A stretch of 64,000 bases of DNA from Lycorma delicatula (Eukaryota; Arthropoda; Insecta; Hemiptera; Fulgoridae). The stretch spans positions 149,278,575-149,342,574 of the forward strand of contig NC_134455.1 of NCBI RefSeq assembly GCF_047948215.1, given 5' to 3'. The notes under the pieces were generated by a model. That model ran no database searches. It was given only the letters and a program-made list of their open reading frames with translations, and was not told the origin of the DNA. The first letter of the stretch is position 1; every line of letters begins with the position of its first letter. The translations under genes and the position numbers were made by a program. Shown here one piece after another: positions 56,669 through 64,000 of this stretch.

Positions 56669-59600
56669 TTCTTTTTTCTTCGTACTTTATTCTTAAGAAA
56701 TAAGAAATGAAGGAATGTCAAACAATTTTTAGTAAATATTTTGCTTCCCAATCTATTCTAAAATAATCATAGGGGATAGAAAGTGAAACACCTAAATTAT
56801 AAATATAAGTGGTTTTAAAAAGATGTTTAAAAAGTTGAAAGAGTATTTTAACGTTCAATTTAATGACATGTCAAAACCTCTCAAAATTAAAGACCGATTG
56901 CAATAATTCAATATATTAGTGGTAATGCAACACGCATTTTTCCTGTCATTTTCACGGCACAACCAACATATTATCGTTATATTACTTTGGTAATTCAATA
57001 TATCTATTTTAGAATAAACCGTGAACCAATTTTACAGTACATACATTTAATTCCTATACAGTAAAGATTCATGTCTTTCTAAAATATTTTCACGATAATC
57101 TAAAGTTAAAAATATTTTTTTTTTCAGTAAAATAGGAAAACTGTGCAGCACGATCGTTCTCATAACATCATTACCGATATCCTGTATTTTGAGACGCTGT
57201 AGAAATTTATCGCTGTATAGTTGAGCGATTATGAATAGAAGAAAATATTTTTTTACACGAAGGTAATACAACTTCTCATTATCTTTGAGAGCTGCCGGAG
57301 TACATAGATTTTTAGGCCTGTCGGGTAGTTCAGTACTTATGAACAGTACTAGTGTCATAGCACCTACAACGTAATATTCTATATTTTAGGATTTTCCTTA
57401 TGCGTAATATTTCTTATTTCTGAATCCGAGTAACAGCATCGCTAACACAAATAACAAAATACGAGATGAACTGTAAGAAAATGGCAAAACAATACACGTA
57501 ATGCGATAAATTTATTTTATCTTTTGGATGAAAAGTAACTAACAAATATGTCGAATACAAAATTACGACTTATCCATCTCGTAATTTTGAAAATATGAAA
57601 ATTATTTTATAAATACATTGCATAATGTGTTTCAATTTTAAATTTACTTCCGTAATCGCATGACGCAGAACATTAGTGCAGTATATCGGCACTAACAGAG
57701 TATTTATTTATTTTTACTCGTGTTTTCTTCAAAAATTTGGACATTATAATGTACAATTCCAATAAAACAAAATACTAAAACAAATCGGTTTCTAAATGTT
57801 ATACAAGCTAAGATAAATAGTTTATGATATTTGATAATACTTTATCGATAAGGATAATGTTAAGTAGTTATTTTCATTCTTGTTGATATTAATTATTTTT
57901 ATTTATTAATTAATAAAACGATAAAGAATTAGGTAACATTAAGACTTTGCCTATTTTTAGTTTATCAACATATAATTAAATATGTCACGGTCATTGTGAG
58001 ATCGAGTGTCGCGAAATAATTTTTTTTTTTAATTCTAATTGATAACTTATCCAAAAACACAATATTCTACTTGTTTGATTAACGTTATAAGAGCAGAAAA
58101 TAATAAAAAAAAATCATTACGTAATATCCTGAATATTTAATAGTTGTACATCTCACAAGTTCATGTCTTTGATCAGTTTTTACAAAATTAGTTATTGAAT
58201 CGTAATAGAAAAGTTTCTCAACGGTAATAATTATGATCCCAATCAACAGAATATATGAAAAGCCATATGAAAAGAAATAAATAGAAAATATCTCTTAATC
58301 ATATATTTTTTTAAAAATCTTTCACTGAGTAAAGCCAACCGGGAAAAAATTCTGGAAAATTATCAGTTTATTACAATTACTTTTTTATGCGCCAGAAAAG
58401 GTTTCCTTGATTAATTTGAATTAAAAACAGTATCCCCTAATTTTCCAAGTTAACATAATAATTCTGTCATTTACATTCACTCTTTGTCAACTGATTTGTA
58501 ATTTTTAATCCCAGTAGTGAATGTTTTCCAATGCTTTCCGGATCTTTATTTTCTATCGTTCTTCTTTTGAACATTTTATTTCTTATAGTTTAATACTGTA
58601 CTTTTTATCCGTTTAGCAAATACACATTTTCATTTTAAAATCAGTTCATAGTGTAGTACAACTTTTGTATGATACTGCTGTTTACTGTGCACAGATGTGC
58701 TTATATTTTCGAGTGGTCTCCAGAAAATATTCAACATGTATTTTCTAATGCAATATGGCAAATAAATCGTCTATTCGATGCCAATTCACAAGTTAGTGTA
58801 AAAAAAATTGTGTTTGTATAAATAAATTATTCATTTTTACTTAATACTTTAAAAGGATATAGTTGTTAATTATGCATGTAGATAAAATTTGGCAGCTTCA
58901 TTTCAACTTTTTTTTTCTTTTAAAAAAGCATACAACTTAGCTCTGTTACGCAGTAGGATGAATCATACATCTTATGAGTCTTAAACGAACTTTATTATAG
59001 CTTTCTCAAATTTTCAAGGAAATTTGCAAGCACAACCCCATTATTGTGAGGCAAAATATCGCTCTTGAAAGCTAGAAGCTTTCCAGTAGTAAAAATATTG
59101 TCATAATTGCTATAAAATATATGCTATACGTACTTTTTACATATTGATCTTATTTTTCTGAATTTTAAAATGTTTAAATGTATTTTCTTAAGAATTTGTA
59201 AACGAAATTAAATATTTCTTCACATTATAACTTCTATTTCATTCTCGCTATAAGGAAAGTTTTTAATGCTCGTAGAATCGTTTTGATTTTTAAAAAATCC
59301 GTTCTGTTTTATGCAAAATAAGCCTTACTAATATTCTATCAGAAATAGTACATAGAGAGAAACAGTATAACTTATAATAGAATCCAAAACTGATAATATT
59401 TTTAGATTTGTCAAAATACTCCCTTCATTTAGTAAATAACGTTAACACATTTTTCAACTAAACTTTATCTGGAGTATGTTACTGTAAATTAAATGGTAAT
59501 CTAACTATTAGCATTTAAAATTGAGAATTACTTTTAATGAAAATTTATCAGTAGGAAAGAAATCTCATTAAATGCACGGTAAAATTATTGAATAGACAAG

Positions 59601-60435
59601 AAACTATGACTGAAAGATAAAGGGAAGCGAAAGAAACCTTGTGGTTCGATGTTAATATGATTGTGATAAGCTGTCGCCTAACGCCAACTTTGAACATTAT
59701 AGTCTGAGCAGTGGCTTTCATGATGTACGATAAAATATTATAAAGATAGCGATAAAAATTCACACGCGTATATCAGGGGTTAGCTGAGAGTAGAGCCTTT
59801 CATAAATAATGCGTTGCATTTGATGGAATTTTTTTGTAGTCAACATGCGGTTAAATGCAGTAGGAGAAAGAACTTCTCATTAACGTCTTATTATGTGTAT
59901 CATACTTATGTAATACCTTAAGACTAAGATCACATCACCCGTTCAAAAAGAAATCACATTACTTCTATTATAACTATACAAATACTCATTGATAACATTT
60001 AATAGAATTTAGGAAAGAAAAGTAAATTATAAAGTAAACTTTAAAGTAGCATTTTCTTGTAATGATACAATCTTTACACATTTATCGCAATTTATCTAAA
60101 AAAATTACTATTCACCTAGTATTTAAATTCAATAAATATTACTAAATAAAAAAAAATCATGATTTACGTATATTATAAGTCGTATATTTTGTTCAAATAA
60201 TTACAAATTTATTTGTATTCTATACGCATGCGAATTGTGTCATCAATACAGTTTTAATATTTACTGAATACATGTACCTTTATATTATAATTATTGGTTA
60301 CTGACTTATTGCAGTTATGTTGTTTTATTTTTTAATTTCGTTGTTATAATAAATTAGATACGCCGTTGTTTAGGATGGAATATGGTCGCAGGTCCATCCA
60401 GTAGATAAATCATTTTTGGATTCTAAAGAAAGTCA
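56669..60435. other. AT-rich stretch, no gene recognised
   Basis: Contains only short open frames (for example 57047-57358 minus and 59548-59763 minus) without recognisable motifs. Confidence 0.5.
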
Positions 60436-60610
60436 ATTTAGAAAAATAATGAGAGCGAACGAGGCGCAACATGGGGTAGAATCTCATAGCGAGTGGGGGC
60501 GGGTGTTTTAGTTTTGCGGTTGGAATATAAGGTCGGGGGAAGTGGGTCGTCTTGTAATTATTATTTTATCCACCCGTGGCGCCGACACCTGCCTCTGGGT
60601 TAGGTATATT
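60436..60610. promoter_or_regulatory. GC-rich patch with GC-box and TATA-like motifs, putative
   Basis: GAGTGGGGGCGGGTGTTTTAG contains a GC-box core (GGGGCGGG, about 60495-60505), followed by GGAATATAAGG (about 60523) and GTGGCGCCGACACC. An isolated GC patch with these motifs in AT-rich DNA could be a promoter, but no transcript or exon nearby supports it. Confidence 0.15.
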
Positions 60611-62955
60611 TTTTGTCTTCTCATGCAACACACTACATACATGTTTATGATGTCGCGACAACACGCTTTTGTTTTTTTATTTTAAATCTTTAATAGAACT
60701 ACTGAGATCAATTGACCACAATTTTTTTTCTTTTTGAAAATATTTAATCGATTTTTTATCTATATTAAATGGAATAAATACTGTATTAATATCAATAATT
60801 ACTGTAAATTAATAATAAAATTTACCTTTACTTTCTAACTCAAAACTGACCGGTTTGATTACATTAATTAGAACTTCCAGTACTCATGTTTACCGATGAA
60901 CAAACTAAAGCCGATAAAGCGCATTGTTAGATCAGTGTCTTGAATAAAATTAGATGAGGACATAAATAACTGTATTCGTGGCGAGTTTTAACAACACTAA
61001 GAAAAACCTTTTCATTTCGTTTTGTTTGAAAAAAAATTCCAACACAAATGATTTACTACAATTACTCCAAGACTCAAGGGTTTTTTGTTTCAGATTTAAA
61101 TTTTAATTTTTATATGATTATTGGTAGTGATAAAACAAGAATTAAAAACGATTCAACTTTCATCTGACAAGTTTTTAATCCATTTTTTTAGTATTAATGT
61201 AATCATTTTTAGATTAATACTAAAAATGAGCTTAAGAAATATTGTTCCCAATCGTTTAAGGTTGGCTTAGTAGAAATCATTTCTGCGTGGCCGAAAAGCT
61301 ACTGGATATATGGTCGTCTTCCAATTCAACCAGACCCCCCTCAACGATAAGAAAAATATAAATAACATAACAATTAATAGTATTGAATTATTTTTCATCA
61401 TTTTTACCTTATATATTCAAAACTGTTGCTTATGTACATACCTGTTTATGCATGCAAACAATGATTAGACAATTATACTTTGCATTCATTCAGGCTACAT
61501 TTATTTCGTAGGTTTCCCTTAATCGTAATGAACCATTTTTTTATGTTGAATTTTCCATAATTCAATCTAAAATAATAATTTTTGAAAAAGTAAGTTGATG
61601 ACAGTTTTTGTTCGTAGGTTAGCTAATGTATAGAAATTTATTACTACTTAAGAGAAAGGATATTGTTTTGTTGAAGAGAAATTTTTTAAGAAAAGTAAGA
61701 CAATCTAAGATAAAAGTAATATTTAGATATAACCGGATGAATACTGAAGTGACTCCAGTGGAAAATTATTCTAATTTCTTGGAAGATCATTTTTAAGTAT
61801 TTCTAAATCATTGGGCGAGTATCACAACATCAGAAAAACTTTAACGCATACAATCGCAAAATAAATCAGAAACAAAATTGAAAATAATTCAGTTATTGTT
61901 AAAGAAATCAATGTAATAATGGTAATTTTATTGTACACACTTTAACTGTCGCGCTAAAAATTCCAACACCAAACTTTTATCAGAAACTTCTCCTTTATGT
62001 TGAAAAACCTTAAAAGAAAATATATTTTCTACTCAAATTACAGCGATCAGTATGTTTGTAATTAAGTTTAGTTTTGTTTCAAACAACGTATCAAACTAAA
62101 ATTACGTTCATATTATATTATACTAGGTTTACGTTTTCTCATTATTTTCAAACTCTTCCCAGTTAAATTCTGTTCAGAAGGTAAATCACTGTCTTCTGTC
62201 TTTCTTTTTAACTGATACAATTTCCACGACAGCCGTATCGATAGCATTGTAAAACGTTTGTTAAGGACTGTAACGCAGTTTTTAAAAAAACTTTATCAAT
62301 TATTTTTTATACCTTGTGTATTTTTGCAACTATTTTATTTAAAGGCGTAAAAAAGTGCCAAAAAAGTAGAAGTGCGTTTTAATAAATTATCCATTCCAAA
62401 GTAATTGAAATAATTATTTTGTATATTTTTCTTAATTGTTTATTTAACTATTAAAACGAAAAAAAAATTCTGTTTCTTTTTTATTTATTTTACAACGCAT
62501 ATAATTAAAATATAAAGTCAAACGATTTTTAAACAAAAAGTTGAATTTAATTTTTTCCCCGCAGTAATCTCTTAATTTGAATTCATAATATATTTAGTAG
62601 ACTAATTAATCCTGACTATTTTTATTTAAAAATATTTATTTATTTTCCTGCTTAAGCAAAAAAAATAAATAAATAAAAGCAGTTTAATATTTTCTTACAA
62701 ATAATCCCTGAATAATTGTATTCTAAAGTAAATTCATGTACACAGAGTCGTAAATATTGTATTTATACGATAGATCTGCTGAACACAAAAATGATGGTCA
62801 GTATTCTATCACAACTACACGCAGACTATACGACCAAAAAATTAACACAAGCTTGTATAAAATATTAAGAACATAATGTATGTGTAAATGAGACAGTACC
62901 TATCCTTCTGAAGACACCAGGGATAAATTTACAAGCTACGGATATTTAGACCACC
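60611..62955. other. AT-rich stretch, no gene recognised
   Basis: Includes a perfect short hairpin (TTTAGTATTAAT...ATTAATACTAAA, about 61188-61223). Nothing else supported. Confidence 0.5.
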
Positions 62956-63175
62956 CACGTTTATGTAAGCAATAGCGTGTGTTTAGGGTCGATTTCCCCC
63001 AATATAGGCCACTGGGTAAAACTGGGGTTGCCTCTGTTTATTCTCGTCATCATCCCTCATATCGTAACATACAACATACAAGTTGTTTTTCAATTTGTAA
63101 ACGTGGTGAGGTTCAGGAAATTTCATTTTCAATTAAAATTTTGCATTTCAAGTTACAGACTGCAGTAATATCATA
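62956..63175 (+). repeat. Possible dispersed repeat beside the CA microsatellite
   Basis: GGTTGCCTCTGTTTATTCTC, CATCATCCCTCATATCG and GGTGAGGTTCAGGAAATTTC form a patch of higher complexity with overlapping 63- and 65-codon frames in two phases. It looks to me like a common insect interspersed repeat, but no second copy exists in the window to prove it. Confidence 0.3.
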
Positions 63176-63222
63176 AAAATGCAGAAAAATCGACGATATT
63201 ACACTGATACACAAAAACAAAC

Positions 63223-63223
<1 letters not shown>

Positions 63224-63266
<43 letters not shown>
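63224..63266 (+). repeat. (CA)n microsatellite
   Basis: About 21 uninterrupted CA units. Confidence 0.95.
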
Positions 63267-63268
<2 letters not shown>

Positions 63269-63669
63269 TTAAATGCTGCGTAATACTATTCTGAAATTAA
63301 TCAATGCTCATAATGTTCACAGTGTGTTCGTAAGATGTGATATGTATGAGATTCAATCAGAAATTCGAAGATATGTTTTACGTTCATATCCACAGCCATG
63401 TTAGAGATCCAGCCCATTCAAGACTAATCTATTTTGGATATCCAAAACTTCCAGGGTAATGAAACGGTAGTTTAAAAGTTAATTTCACAGAAAATAATCA
63501 TGAATCATATATATAATCAAATATATTCATGAATAATCATCTACTACGAAAGTACTAATATAATTCAACATGAATAATCATGAATATATTTTTTAGACTC
63601 ATTTTTGAAACAGAATTATTTAAAGTACATTTAAATTCATCTTGTTTCGATTGGTATACATTTGGAAAA

Positions 63670-63982
63670 TTAATAAATAATCGTATAAATTAAATTTTCA
63701 TTTAACAACAATTTAAAAAGTGTAAATCCTAGTACTTTCGGATCTGTTACTCCATATTCAGGGATTTTCTAAAAGATGTTAATTTAAATTCAAATCAATA
63801 TTCGTTTTCAACCGTTATGTTCTTAACGGTTTAATTTAAAAACAATTCTTGATTTGAAATTAAATTAACATCTTTTAGAAAATCCTTGAATATAGAGTAA
63901 TAGCTCCGAAAATACTACGAGTTACACCTTTTATGTTGTTGGTAAGTGGAAATTTAATTTATACAATTATATTAATTAATAC
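63670..63982. mobile_element. Second foldback (long inverted repeat) element
   Basis: Arms of about 150 bp (63670-63822 and 63834-63982) surround a loop of roughly a dozen bases (TTATGTTCTTAA). Matching landmarks in reverse complement are TTAACATCTTTTAGAAAATCC, GAATAT(G/A)GAGTAA, CCGAAA(G/A)TACTA and AAATTTAATTTATAC. The short loop means the transcript would be almost one continuous hairpin. Arms are about 80-85% identical by eye. The sequence is unrelated to the foldback at 25.1 kb. The right boundary is close to the window edge. Confidence 0.8.
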
Positions 63983-64000
63983 CAACGGTGCCAAACGCTT

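Noticed and set aside
1..64000. CRISPR arrays, operons or bacterial insertion sequences
   Set aside because: No regularly spaced repeats or compact gene arrays. All mobile elements are of eukaryotic type.

Overview
This is AT-rich animal DNA with no bacterial-type gene organisation. I found no gene whose host function I can name. It reads as an intergenic or intronic stretch of a large, repeat-filled arthropod genome. An insect, possibly hemipteran, fits the mix of I-, Jockey- and R1-like LINEs, a Gypsy-type LTR element, a mariner-type element and tRNA-derived SINEs, but the species assignment is tentative. Every protein-coding signature I recognise belongs to a mobile element, and all of them are damaged.

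Layout. 1-330 holds the C-terminal tail of an R1-like LINE running in from the left, followed by a GC-raised block to about 1200. 1.2-20 kb is mostly unassigned AT-rich DNA with two copies of one tRNA-like SINE head (2.4 and 5.2 kb), a complete second SINE with a 19-bp target duplication (11.56-11.88 kb), a 51-bp direct repeat pair (10.35 and 11.43 kb) and CpG-raised islands near 11.1, 13.1 and 18.1 kb. A 172-bp GC-rich retroposon with 9-bp target duplications lies at 20.2 kb, a diverged dispersed repeat at 23.8-24.5 kb, and a 470-bp foldback element at 25.1-25.6 kb.

30-36.6 kb is the main mobile-element cluster. It has a possible transposon-derived ORF fragment (30.1 kb), a 5'-truncated Jockey-like LINE with a 9-bp target duplication (31.3-32.3 kb), and an internally deleted Gypsy-type LTR retrotransposon (32787-36586) inserted inside a (TA)n microsatellite. 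This LTR element keeps gag N-terminus, zinc knuckle, protease, RT thumb, RNase H and integrase C-terminus. It has lost the middle of gag, the RT catalytic core and the integrase catalytic core. A 301-bp tandem duplication lies in its 3' part.

38.9-40 kb carries a third copy of the first SINE family and a duplicated segment. 45.4-48.5 kb is an I-clade-like LINE on the minus strand (RT, RNase H, cysteine-rich C-terminus) with several frameshifts and stops. 49.9-50.6 kb is a decayed mariner-type element with near-perfect terminal inverted repeats. 56.2-56.7 kb is a second 5'-truncated Jockey-like LINE with an 8-bp target duplication. The window ends in a CA microsatellite and a second long foldback (63.67-63.98 kb).

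The most unusual signal is in the two LTRs. By hand alignment they differ at 32 substitutions, of which 28 are A/G on the sense strand and only one is C/T. Twenty-six of the A/G changes fall within about 180 bp, and none with an invariant 5' neighbour is preceded by G. That pattern resembles adenosine deamination (ADAR-type) of the element's RNA rather than ordinary ageing.
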